NCBI GenBank assembly: GCA_019243635.1
Contig: JAFAUB010000088.1
Coordinates: 1-42,744 of the forward strand
Direction: 5' to 3'
DNA from: Pseudonocardiales bacterium
Lineage (GTDB): Bacteria > Actinomycetota > Actinomycetes > Mycobacteriales > Pseudonocardiaceae
Length of the DNA: 42,744 nt
The translations under genes and the position numbers were made by a program. Of this stretch, positions 19,038 to 26,988 are shown in pieces (position 1 is the first letter of the stretch; each line of letters starts with the position of its first letter). Under the pieces are notes generated by a model that did not search any database, was not told the origin of the DNA, and was given only the letters and a program-made list of their open reading frames with translations.

Positions 19038-22016
19038 ATGCAGTTCAAGCTGCTAGGACCCTTGGAGGTCGTCGACGACGAGGGTCGGCCACTGACGTTG
19101 AACGGGAACAAACAACGGGCAACGCTCGGCTTTCTGCTGCTGCACGTGAACTCCGTGATCGCGACCAGCAGAATACTGAGAGCACTCTGGCCGACAGACA
19201 TGCCCGCAACCGGCCGAAAAATGCTACAAAACGCTGTTTCCGGGTTGCGTGGGGTGCTTTCCGTCAATGGGGGAGGACCCGACTCCGCGCTGCTCCTGAC
19301 CCACGCTCCCGGGTATCTGCTCCGGGTGGAGCCGGACCGTGTCGATCTCAGTCGCTTCCACAGTCTGGTGAACAGTGGCCGAGCGGATCTGATGGCCGGT
19401 TCGTGGGAGCAGGCCGCGCGGACGCTGCGGGATGCGCTGGAGCTGTGGCGAGGTCCGGTGCTGACCGACCTGGTCGAGTCCGGAGTCACCTGGCCAGAGC
19501 TGACCACGGTGCAGAACGCGCAGTTGGCTGCCTTCGAGGACTACGTCGAAGCTGAGTTGGCCTGCGGCCGCTACCACGAGGTGATCAGCGCACTGGAGAC
19601 GTGGGTCGAGATCGAGCCGCTGCGGGAACGGTTGTGCGGTCAGCTGATGCGGGCGCTGTACTACTGCGGTCGGCAGGTTGACGCATTAGGACTTTACCGT
19701 CGTACGCGGACGAGGCTCATCGAAGAGCTCGGGCTCGACCCCAGTCGGAGCCTACAGGAACTGGAACGGTCGATCCTCAACCAGGAACTGGTGCTGGAGC
19801 CCCGTCCGGTGCTCTTCCACCCCGCGCCGCCCGCCGGCGCGTCCCAGCCGCAGCACGTCTCGGAGATCGGTCTCCGGAAAACCGCACAGCAGCCCGACGT
19901 GAGTGTGCGACAGGCGCCGGTCTCTCACCGGTCAAACGGTGTCGAGGGGACCGAGGTCACGGGCGATGAGCCGGCCGAGCCACCGATGGTCCGCGACGTG
20001 GTGTCGACGCGTCCGGGCGCAACGAGACCGACCGGATACTCCGCGTCGGAGCTCAAGCGGGTCACCGTTGTGCTCGTGATGACCCGGTTCGACCGTGATA
20101 TCGGTGATGTCGACCCCGAAGACGTCGACGCCGTGCTGCAGGACATCGCGGTGACTGTGCACGAGGAGATCGAGCACCTGGGCGGGACCGTCGGAGGCAC
20201 GATCGGCTCGGTGTGGCTAGCGGTGTTCGGTGCCTCGCAGAATCGTGAGGACGACGCCGGGCGGGCCGTGCGGGCGGCGATGACGGTGCGAGACCGGCTC
20301 CGTTCCCGCGTGCTGTCTTCTCGCTGTGTCGCCCCGCCGGCTGTCATGGTCGCGGTGGCCACCGGTGACGCGCTGGTCAGGCGCCCGGTGGATGACCGCG
20401 GTGGAACACTCGCGGTGACCGGCGAAGTCCTGGACAGGTGTGTGGGGCTGCTAGCGCACGTTTCCGCCGACGAGGTGCTGGTGTGCGAAGCGACCAGGCG
20501 GGCCAGCGATCTCTCGATCACCTACGACGTGACCCACACTCCGGTCGAACGCTCGCGAGCGCTGACGTTCCATCCGGAGATACAGGAGCTCGAGCTCACC
20601 GTGCCGTTCGTCAACCGTGACCGCGAGCTGAAAATGCTGCTCGGCTTGTTCGACCAGGTCTGTCGGCAGTCGCGGACCCACCTGGTGACGGTCTTAGGAG
20701 AACCCGGCATCGGTAAAAGCAGGCTGGTCGTCGAGTTCGACCGCGTGATCACAGGCGCTTCTGGAAAATCCCGCTGCCTCATCTGCCGCACACCGCACTT
20801 CGGGCGCGACAGCGCGCTGACGCCACTGTCAGAAAGCGTGAAATCCTACGCGCGGATCACCAGCACAGACCCGGTCGAGGTAGCGGGGAAGAAGCTTGCC
20901 GACGCTGTTCGCAGCCTAGCCGGCGCCGGAGCCGAGTCGTCCTGGGCGCTGTCCCGCCTGCGAGCCCTGGTCAGCTTGGACAATGGCGAGGAAGGACAGC
21001 AGACCCAGCGTGAGTCCTCCACTGCTTGGCGACAGTTTCTGGAGATGGCCGGCAGCGGAGGCCCCCTGGTCGTCGTCATCGAGGACCTGCACAGGGCTGA
21101 CGACGTCCTCCTGGACTTCGTCGACCATCTCACGAGGCATGCGGGATCACTTCCGCTGCTAGTGATCGTGACCACTCGCCCCGACCTGCTCGACCGCCGG
21201 CCGGCGTGGGGAGGCGGAAAGGTCCGCGCGACCACCACCACTCTGGAGCCACTCTCCGACGACGACGCCACACGCCTGCTCGCCTCCCTGTGGTGTGCCC
21301 GGAGCGGAACCTCTGGCCGGCACCACGGCGCATCGGGCATCGACGCCACCGATGTGCTCCGTGCAGTGACATCGTGCGCTGGAGGAAACCCGCTGTTCAT
21401 CATCGAGTACGCACGAATGCTCCGGGAGGACGGCCCCGCAGGGTTCCGGGGTCCCTACGAGGCCGATGAGCTGCTCGATACCGGCCGCGTCGACCTACCT
21501 CTGCACATTCCCCAGTTGGTCCACCGAGTCCTGGCATCCCGGCTGGACAGCCTGCCGGCCGAGGTCAAAGCGGTGTTGCTGGATGCCGCCGTGCTCGGTG
21601 ACTTCGTGTGCGAGGCGGGCCTTGCCGCAGTGGGCGGGCGAGCCGCCGGCGAGGTGTCTCCTTGCCTGGAGTACCTGGAGCGTTGGGAGTTCCTGATGCA
21701 AACGAGCCGAGAACCGGATGCGACTGCGGCTGGTTACGTATTTCGGAACGCCTTGGTCCGCGATGTAGCCTACCGGATGATTCCTCGGACGACGCGTGCC
21801 GACAAACATGAACGGGCTACGGCATGGCTCGAGGGACTACCGGGGCAGAACGAGAAACTGTTGGCTTATCATCAACATCAGGCTACTGTGTCGTCCGTTC
21901 CCGGAGAGGGGGATACAGCGTCGGTTCGGCGACGGGTATGCGGGGTGTTCTCGGCGGCTGGTCTTCCGGGAGCTGTCGCTGTGCACCAGCAGCGCTCCCG
22001 CAGCGGTCACCCATGA
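19038..22016 (+). CDS. SARP-family transcriptional regulator with cyclase-like and NTPase domains (AfsR-like; Asm18-like position)
   Basis: A 992-residue regulator. Residues 1-95 form the winged-helix DNA-binding domain and about 100-250 the bacterial transcriptional activation domain (ELGLDPSRSLQELE). Residues about 340-500 resemble a degenerate class III nucleotide cyclase domain. An AAA-type ATPase follows, with Walker A GEPGIGKS at 554-561 and a VVVIEDLHRADD Walker B. The protein stops soon after the ATPase (AWLEGLPGQNEKLLAYHQHQ and about 40 low-similarity residues), so the long TPR tail common in such regulators is absent. GGGGAGGAAACC before the ATG is a strong ribosome site. Leu217 and Leu553 are TTA codons, which suggests bldA-dependent translation. 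It probably activates the cluster. Confidence 0.92.
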   Translation: MQFKLLGPLEVVDDEGRPLTLNGNKQRATLGFLLLHVNSVIATSRILRALWPTDMPATGRKMLQNAVSGLRGVLSVNGGGPDSALLLTHAPGYLLRVEPDRVDLSRFHSLVNSGRADLMAGSWEQAARTLRDALELWRGPVLTDLVESGVTWPELTTVQNAQLAAFEDYVEAELACGRYHEVISALETWVEIEPLRERLCGQLMRALYYCGRQVDALGLYRRTRTRLIEELGLDPSRSLQELERSILNQELVLEPRPVLFHPAPPAGASQPQHVSEIGLRKTAQQPDVSVRQAPVSHRSNGVEGTEVTGDEPAEPPMVRDVVSTRPGATRPTGYSASELKRVTVVLVMTRFDRDIGDVDPEDVDAVLQDIAVTVHEEIEHLGGTVGGTIGSVWLAVFGASQNREDDAGRAVRAAMTVRDRLRSRVLSSRCVAPPAVMVAVATGDALVRRPVDDRGGTLAVTGEVLDRCVGLLAHVSADEVLVCEATRRASDLSITYDVTHTPVERSRALTFHPEIQELELTVPFVNRDRELKMLLGLFDQVCRQSRTHLVTVLGEPGIGKSRLVVEFDRVITGASGKSRCLICRTPHFGRDSALTPLSESVKSYARITSTDPVEVAGKKLADAVRSLAGAGAESSWALSRLRALVSLDNGEEGQQTQRESSTAWRQFLEMAGSGGPLVVVIEDLHRADDVLLDFVDHLTRHAGSLPLLVIVTTRPDLLDRRPAWGGGKVRATTTTLEPLSDDDATRLLASLWCARSGTSGRHHGASGIDATDVLRAVTSCAGGNPLFIIEYARMLREDGPAGFRGPYEADELLDTGRVDLPLHIPQLVHRVLASRLDSLPAEVKAVLLDAAVLGDFVCEAGLAAVGGRAAGEVSPCLEYLERWEFLMQTSREPDATAAGYVFRNALVRDVAYRMIPRTTRADKHERATAWLEGLPGQNEKLLAYHQHQATVSSVPGEGDTASVRRRVCGVFSAAGLPGAVAVHQQRSRSGHP

Positions 22017-22047
22017 GTCATCCGAACCATGACGGCGGTGTGGGCCT

Positions 22048-23196
22048 GTGAGTGCGCTGCCCTCATCCGCAGTCCGGCTCCCCTCGCTGACCGGCTACCG
22101 CCTGATCCTCGCGGTCGCCGTCTTCTCCTGCCATGCGCTGGCTGCCGCCCGGTTCTACCACAACGACTTCGTCAACGGACTCGGCCTCATCGCGCCGTAT
22201 GGAATCGCTTCCCTGTCCTCCTTCTTCGCGCTGAGCGGTTTCGTGCTCACCTGGGTGACGTCTGCGGCCGACACGGCAGGACTGTTCTGGCGCAGACGAC
22301 TGGTCAAGATCTTCCCCAACCATGTCCTCACCTGGGCACTGACCATCGCGGTGCTCGCGTCGGTTGGGCCGATGCCCCTTCTGGGGGTACCTCCACATCC
22401 TGGCCCCGCGCTGACGAACCTGTTCCTGGTACAGGCATGGATCCCCAATTCCGACTACCTGCTCAGCGTAGACGGGATCAACTGGTCGGTCTCCTGCGAA
22501 CTCTTCTTCTACGCCCTGCTGCCGTTGCTGGTCCGGCCCCTGATGCGCATTCCCGCCGACCGGCTGTGGAGATGCTTCGCGGGGACGGCGGTCGTGATGG
22601 CCGTCGTCCCCGCAATGATCACCTACGCGATCGACGCCCCGCCGTGGCCGCTGTGGCCGCCGCTGTCATTCGTGCAGACCTGGCTCGTTTACTTCTTTCC
22701 ACTGGTACGGTTCCCCGAGTTCCTACTCGGCGTGTTGTCGGCCCGCATCGTGCAGACGGGTCGTTGGCCGCGTCTGCGTGCGCGGTGGGTGGCGTTGTTC
22801 GCAGTACTCGTCTGGCTGGCGACGTTGGTTCTACCCGCCGCATACTCCCGCAGCGGCATACTGGCGGTGCCGATCTGTCTGTTCATCCCGATCATCGCTG
22901 TGCGCGATACCGAAGGGCGGGAGGGCTGGCTCAGCCGCCGCGGTGTGGTCCTCCTGGGGAATGCTTCGTACGCGTTCTACCTGATCCACTGGCCTCTGCT
23001 GGGGATCACGCGCCACCTGGTCGGTGCTCACCGGACGTTCGACGGGGTGACCGGCACTCTGATCATCATTGCCGTGTTCGTCGTCGCCCAGCTGACCGCT
23101 GTCGCCTTGTACCGGTACTTCGAGCGGCCGCTGATGCGCCGGTTCGCCTCTCCACCTCCCCGGGACCGCAGCGTCGCGGGCGGACACCTCCCGTAG
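22048..23196 (+). CDS. Integral membrane acyltransferase, family 3 (Asm19/MdmB-like 3-O-acyltransferase)
   Basis: A 382-residue protein with about ten hydrophobic segments. It begins with LPSLTGYRLILAVAVFSCHA, the acyltransferase-3 entry containing the catalytic His, followed by the SFFALSGFVL loop and INWSVSCELFFY, both typical of the macrolide acyltransferase branch. In ansamitocin, Asm19 transfers an acyl group from CoA to the C-3 hydroxyl, so the same role is inferred. The GTG at 22048 begins 31 bp after the regulator stop with only a weak ribosome site. Co-transcription with the regulator is likely. Its presence beside a side-chain NRPS raises the question of which enzyme acylates C-3. 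Confidence 0.9.
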   Translation: MSALPSSAVRLPSLTGYRLILAVAVFSCHALAAARFYHNDFVNGLGLIAPYGIASLSSFFALSGFVLTWVTSAADTAGLFWRRRLVKIFPNHVLTWALTIAVLASVGPMPLLGVPPHPGPALTNLFLVQAWIPNSDYLLSVDGINWSVSCELFFYALLPLLVRPLMRIPADRLWRCFAGTAVVMAVVPAMITYAIDAPPWPLWPPLSFVQTWLVYFFPLVRFPEFLLGVLSARIVQTGRWPRLRARWVALFAVLVWLATLVLPAAYSRSGILAVPICLFIPIIAVRDTEGREGWLSRRGVVLLGNASYAFYLIHWPLLGITRHLVGAHRTFDGVTGTLIIIAVFVVAQLTAVALYRYFERPLMRRFASPPPRDRSVAGGHLP

Positions 23197-23256
23197 ACCG
23201 ATACCGTTCGACAGCCACCCGACGGGACGTCAACTGTCGCTCCCGTTCACGTCGAC

Positions 23257-23619
23257 TCAGGTCTCAAGACCGCCCATGGCCGCGAGGGGACGCACCTCGA
23301 CCACGTTCTTCCGAGCATCAGGGATCTCTGCGGCGATCTCCAGTGCGCGTTCCGTGTCCTTGCAGTCGACCACGTAGTAGCCGGAGAGGTACTCGTCGGT
23401 GTCCGTCAGCGGTCCTTCGACGATGTCCACCCTCCCGTCTCGCACCCGGACGGTGTGGGAACTGCTCCGGTTCGCGAGTGGGGCGCCGTACAGGTGTTCC
23501 CCGGTATCGATGATCTTCTGCGTGAACATGATGTACTCCGCGAGCCAGTCTTCCTTCTCGGCCTGTGTGAGGGTTCTCCAACGAGCTCCGTCCGTGTGGA
23601 TGAGCAGCATGTATCTCAT
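23257..23619 (-). CDS. YCII-related (DGPF) small protein, role unknown
   Basis: A 120-residue alpha/beta protein with the YCII pattern: MRYMLLIHTD at the start, GPLTDTDEYLSGYYVVDC in the middle and VEVRPLAAM at the end. The ATG at 23619 follows GGGAGGGG seven bases upstream, so the longer open frame is rejected. The fold is related to muconolactone isomerase/ABM-type dimers, and many members sit beside ECF sigma factors, but none is seen here. It reads opposite to both neighbours under its own promoter. A link to the pathway is not shown. Confidence 0.85.
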   Translation of the reverse strand: MRYMLLIHTDGARWRTLTQAEKEDWLAEYIMFTQKIIDTGEHLYGAPLANRSSSHTVRVRDGRVDIVEGPLTDTDEYLSGYYVVDCKDTERALEIAAEIPDARKNVVEVRPLAAMGGLET

Positions 23620-23665
23620 GACCGATCCCCTCCCTGCCGCACCACGTCGGAACGGCTTTTCAAGC

Positions 23666-23694
23666 ATCACAACGGGGTTGACGAGAACTGTCAA
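23666..23694 (-). promoter_or_regulatory. Promoter of the YCII gene
   Basis: On the minus strand TTGACA (23694-23689) is separated by exactly 17 bp from TGTGAT (23671-23666). Transcription would begin about 40 bp before the ATG at 23619. The -35 is a perfect consensus. Confidence 0.5.
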
Positions 23695-23704
23695 TACACA
23701 GTTC
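23685..23704. promoter_or_regulatory. Inverted repeat operator candidate over the YCII promoter
   Basis: GAACTGT and ACAGTTC form a perfect 7-bp inverted repeat with a 6-bp spacer. It covers the -35 hexamer of the YCII promoter and lies in the divergent gap with the carbamoyltransferase gene. The placement suits a dimeric repressor. Confidence 0.45.
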
Positions 23705-23764
23705 GAGTACCGGCGACAGGCGGCGTGCTTCGGGCTGGACCAGGAGCTGTGCCTATGCGCCACG

Positions 23765-23842
23765 TTACCCGACCATGGGCGGCCGATGGAAGTTCGTCAT
23801 TGCGGTGACGACGCTACTCAAGCGTACCCTGGAGTCGACTGA
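23765..23842 (+). other. Second copy of the conserved short coding-like segment
   Basis: This stretch encodes LPDHGRPMEVRHC, then GDDATQAYPGVD and a stop at 23840-23842. It matches the segment at 14346-14417. No good start codon or ribosome site was found. Apart from this and the operator, the 23620-23959 gap shows nothing I can name. Confidence 0.3.
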
Positions 23843-23959
23843 CCTAATCGGCGTTCACCTCGACCACCCGCTGAGCGCTGTACGATTTCCTGCCCGTTCG
23901 GGCCGGTGCAGCAGATCCGTCCGTCGTCCTACTCGCATCCGATTGGTTCGGTGAGCATC

Positions 23960-25960
23960 ATGCTGGTACTCGGACTGAACGGGAACTTCTCCCCGGCGGA
24001 CGAAGACCTGGTGCCCGGCATGCTGGAGTTCTTCTTCCACGATGCCTCCGCCAGCCTGGTCCGAGACGGAACGCTGATCGCGGCGGTGGAGGAGGAGCGA
24101 CTGAACCGAATCAAGAAGACCACCAAGTTCCCCATCAACGCCATCCGGTCATGTCTGGCGACGGCGGACGTCTCGCCCGCCGACATCGACGCTGTCGGCT
24201 ACTATTTCCGCGAAGACCACATGGACATGGTGCTCAACCAGCTCTACACCGAGAACCCCAGGACGCCGACCCGCTACTCCCGGTGGCTCATCAAGGACCG
24301 ACTGCGAGCGGAACTCGGCTGGGAGCTGCCCGACGACCGCTTGATCTACACTCCGCATCACATCGCGCATGCGATGTCCAGCTTCGTTCGCTCCGGAATG
24401 CGCGAGGCGATGGTCGCCGTTCTGGACGGTCGAGGCGAGGAACATTCCGGGACCATCTTCCTTGCGCATGGCGAACGACTGGAGAGTGTGGCGACATACC
24501 CGGTGCACAAATCACTGGGGATGCTGTACCTGTCTGCCACCCAGTTGCTGGGCTACAAGTTCGGCGACGAGTACAAGGTCATGGGACTCGCTCCTTACGG
24601 CGACCCCGGCAGGTATCGCGAGATCTTCGACACGCTCTACTCGCTGCGCGACAAGGGTGACTACGAGCTTGCCTCCAGTATCGTGGGGCCCAACTTGTTC
24701 GGGCCGGTCTTCTTCGCCCAGGGGTTTCTTCCGCGAAGGAGAGGGGAGAGCTTCACCCAGCAGCACATGGATTTCGCCGCAGGACTCCAGGAGATCGTCG
24801 AGAAAATCGTGTTGCATGTTCTGGGATACTGGGCCGAGCTCACCGGGCTCACGAAGCTGTGCTTCGGTGGGGGCGTTGCGCACAACTGTAGCCTCAACGG
24901 TGTGATCCTGCGCTCCGGCATGTTCGATGAGATGTTCGTGCATCCGGCCTCCCACGACTCCGGTGCCGGGGAGGGCGCGGCACTCGCGGCCACGCACCAG
25001 CTCAGTGGAGCCGTGTTTCCCCGAGTGCGGCTGCGTACCGCCGCCCTGGGCCCCGCAATGGGCGGGGAAAGCGAGGTCATGGACAAACTGGGCGCCTGGA
25101 ACGCGCTGATCGAGGTGGTCCGCCCTGGTGACATCGTCGACCGCGCTGCCGAGCTGCTGGCCGACGGCGCGGTTCTCGGCTGGGCGCACGGGAGGTCGGA
25201 GTTCGGCCCGAGAGCACTGGGCAACCGCAGCATCGTCGCTGACGCGAGACCGAAGGGGAACCAGACCCGGATCAACGCCATGGTGAAGAAGCGGGAGAGT
25301 TTCCGGCCCTTCGCGCCGGTCGTCACCCCCGAGGCCGCGCCGGCGTACTTCGAGATACCAGCGACCGCGGCGAACTACGACTTCATGTCGTTCGTGGTAC
25401 GCGTGCGCGACGAGCGGAGAGCAGAGCTCGGTGCGGTGACCCACATCGACGGGACCGCCCGAGTTCAGATCATCGAGCCCGCCACCAACGAGCGCTTCCA
25501 CCGGCTGGTGGCCCGGTTCGGCGAACTCACCGGAACGCCCGTGCTACTGAACACCTCGTTCAACAACAACGCTGAGCCGATCGTGCAGAGCGTCGAGGAC
25601 GTCCTGACCAGTTTCCTCACCACCGAACTGGATTATGTCGTGATCGAGGACTTCTTGGTCCGGCGACGACCGAACTTCCTGGCGGCTCTCGACCACCTCG
25701 TCCTCCGGTTCAGCCCGGTGACCAGGCTCGCTAAGCACGTCGGCTTCAGGTCATCCGGCGAGCGGACCGTAGTCCACGAGATATCTCTGGACTATTCGAC
25801 CGGACCGAGCGCCACGGTGTCCCCGCAGTTGTACGCGCTACTGGAGAAGGTGGACGGGGCACGTCCTCTGGCCGCACTCGGTGGAAGCCTGTCCGAAACA
25901 CTCAGAGCGGAGCTGTTTCGGCTGTGGGCGGAGCGTTTCTTCACCCTGACGCCGACGTGA
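23960..25960 (+). CDS. O-carbamoyltransferase, NodU/CmcH family (Asm21-like)
   Basis: A 666-residue enzyme with the two-part architecture of the family: an N-terminal Kae1/YrdC-like fold ([40 protein letters not shown] with metal-binding His residues, [13 protein letters not shown]) and a C-terminal domain ([36 protein letters not shown]). It uses carbamoyl phosphate and ATP to carbamoylate a hydroxyl. In ansamitocin this is C-7, and the carbamate then closes onto the C-9 ketone. The ATG at 23960 gives the family-like N-terminus MLVLGLNGN; in-frame GTGs at 23906 and 23951 are alternatives. The ROK kinase follows within about 50 bp. Confidence 0.94.
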   Translation: MLVLGLNGNFSPADEDLVPGMLEFFFHDASASLVRDGTLIAAVEEERLNRIKKTTKFPINAIRSCLATADVSPADIDAVGYYFREDHMDMVLNQLYTENPRTPTRYSRWLIKDRLRAELGWELPDDRLIYTPHHIAHAMSSFVRSGMREAMVAVLDGRGEEHSGTIFLAHGERLESVATYPVHKSLGMLYLSATQLLGYKFGDEYKVMGLAPYGDPGRYREIFDTLYSLRDKGDYELASSIVGPNLFGPVFFAQGFLPRRRGESFTQQHMDFAAGLQEIVEKIVLHVLGYWAELTGLTKLCFGGGVAHNCSLNGVILRSGMFDEMFVHPASHDSGAGEGAALAATHQLSGAVFPRVRLRTAALGPAMGGESEVMDKLGAWNALIEVVRPGDIVDRAAELLADGAVLGWAHGRSEFGPRALGNRSIVADARPKGNQTRINAMVKKRESFRPFAPVVTPEAAPAYFEIPATAANYDFMSFVVRVRDERRAELGAVTHIDGTARVQIIEPATNERFHRLVARFGELTGTPVLLNTSFNNNAEPIVQSVEDVLTSFLTTELDYVVIEDFLVRRRPNFLAALDHLVLRFSPVTRLAKHVGFRSSGERTVVHEISLDYSTGPSATVSPQLYALLEKVDGARPLAALGGSLSETLRAELFRLWAERFFTLTPT

Positions 25961-26009
25961 CCGTCACCGGTGCCGGGTCTTCACCGCCACGCGACCCGCA
26001 TCGCCGCAG

Positions 26010-26947
26010 GCGTGCGGGGCTCCCGCTGCGAACGAGGAGGAACGATCAGCTACCTGGGAATCGACGTCGGCGGCACCAAGGTCGCCCTCCGCGTCGAGGG
26101 CAGCGGACAGAAAACCTACGAGACCTCTTTTCGTTGGAATAGCGCGAGAAACTCACGATCGCAGGGTGCCGCGGATCTCGCCATGCTGGCGGACGAAGTG
26201 AGCGAGCTGCGTAGGTACTGGCGGGAGCCGATCCAGGCGGTCGGTGTCGCGATGCCGGCCAGGCTCGACGGCTCGGGCAGGGTCCTGGCATGGCCCGGTC
26301 GACCGGGGTGGGTGGGGGTGGAACTGGGGACGTCACTGCGCACGTTGTTCCCGGATACCGAGGTGCGGTGCGCGGACGACGGAGAGCTGGCCGCCCTTGC
26401 CGAAGCACGTGAAGTGGGCTGCACCGACCTGTTCTACCTCGGCGTCGGTACCGGCATCGGCGGCGGGATCGTCTCCGGCGGACGGTCATTGCGCGGCCGG
26501 ACCAGCCGATCCTGCGAAATCGGTCATGTGGTGGTCGACCGTGGTGGGACGGGTTGCGACTGCGGTCGCCGCGGTTGCCTGCAGGCGGTGGCCTCGGGCC
26601 CGGCGACGCTACGCCGGGCCGCTGAACTGCGGGGTGCCGACGTGACATTCACCGAGCTCCGGCATGCGGTACTGGCCGGGCGGCCGTGGGCGGTGTCCGC
26701 GGTGGCGGACAGTGCTGCCGCGCTGGCGGCAGCGGTCATCAGCGTCGATGAGCTGCTGCACCCCGCGCTAGTCCTGATCGGCGGCGGGTTCGCCGCCCAG
26801 CTGCCGGGTCTCGTCGAGACCGTGTCCGCCGAGGTCGTCCGACTGGCCCGGCCAGGGAGCCCGCCACCGCCTGTCCAGCCCGCCGCGCTCGGTGGACTGT
26901 CGTCCCTGCGCGGTGCCGTGTTGGCGGCCAGGGGACTGGCGGGCTGA
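26010..26947 (+). CDS. ROK-family sugar kinase, candidate kanosamine kinase for AHBA synthesis (RifN/Asm22-like)
   Basis: A ROK kinase with the ATP motif LGIDVGGTKVAL, the DDGELAALAEA catalytic region, FYLGVGTGIGGGI and the zinc motif GHVVVDRGGTGCDCGRRGCLQ, in which the usual final Glu is Gln. RifN-type members phosphorylate kanosamine, the nitrogen-bearing precursor of AHBA, so this would feed the starter unit; the other AHBA genes are not in the window. The start is unclear. GTG 26010 gives the listed coordinates and GTG 25970 is also in frame. The best ribosome site, GAGGAGG at 26034-26040, is followed four bases later by an ATC at 26045, exactly where homologues begin. Confidence 0.88.
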
Positions 26948-26988
26948 CCTGCCCTGCCGCTGAAAGTGAGGTATCACCGGAACCGCTG

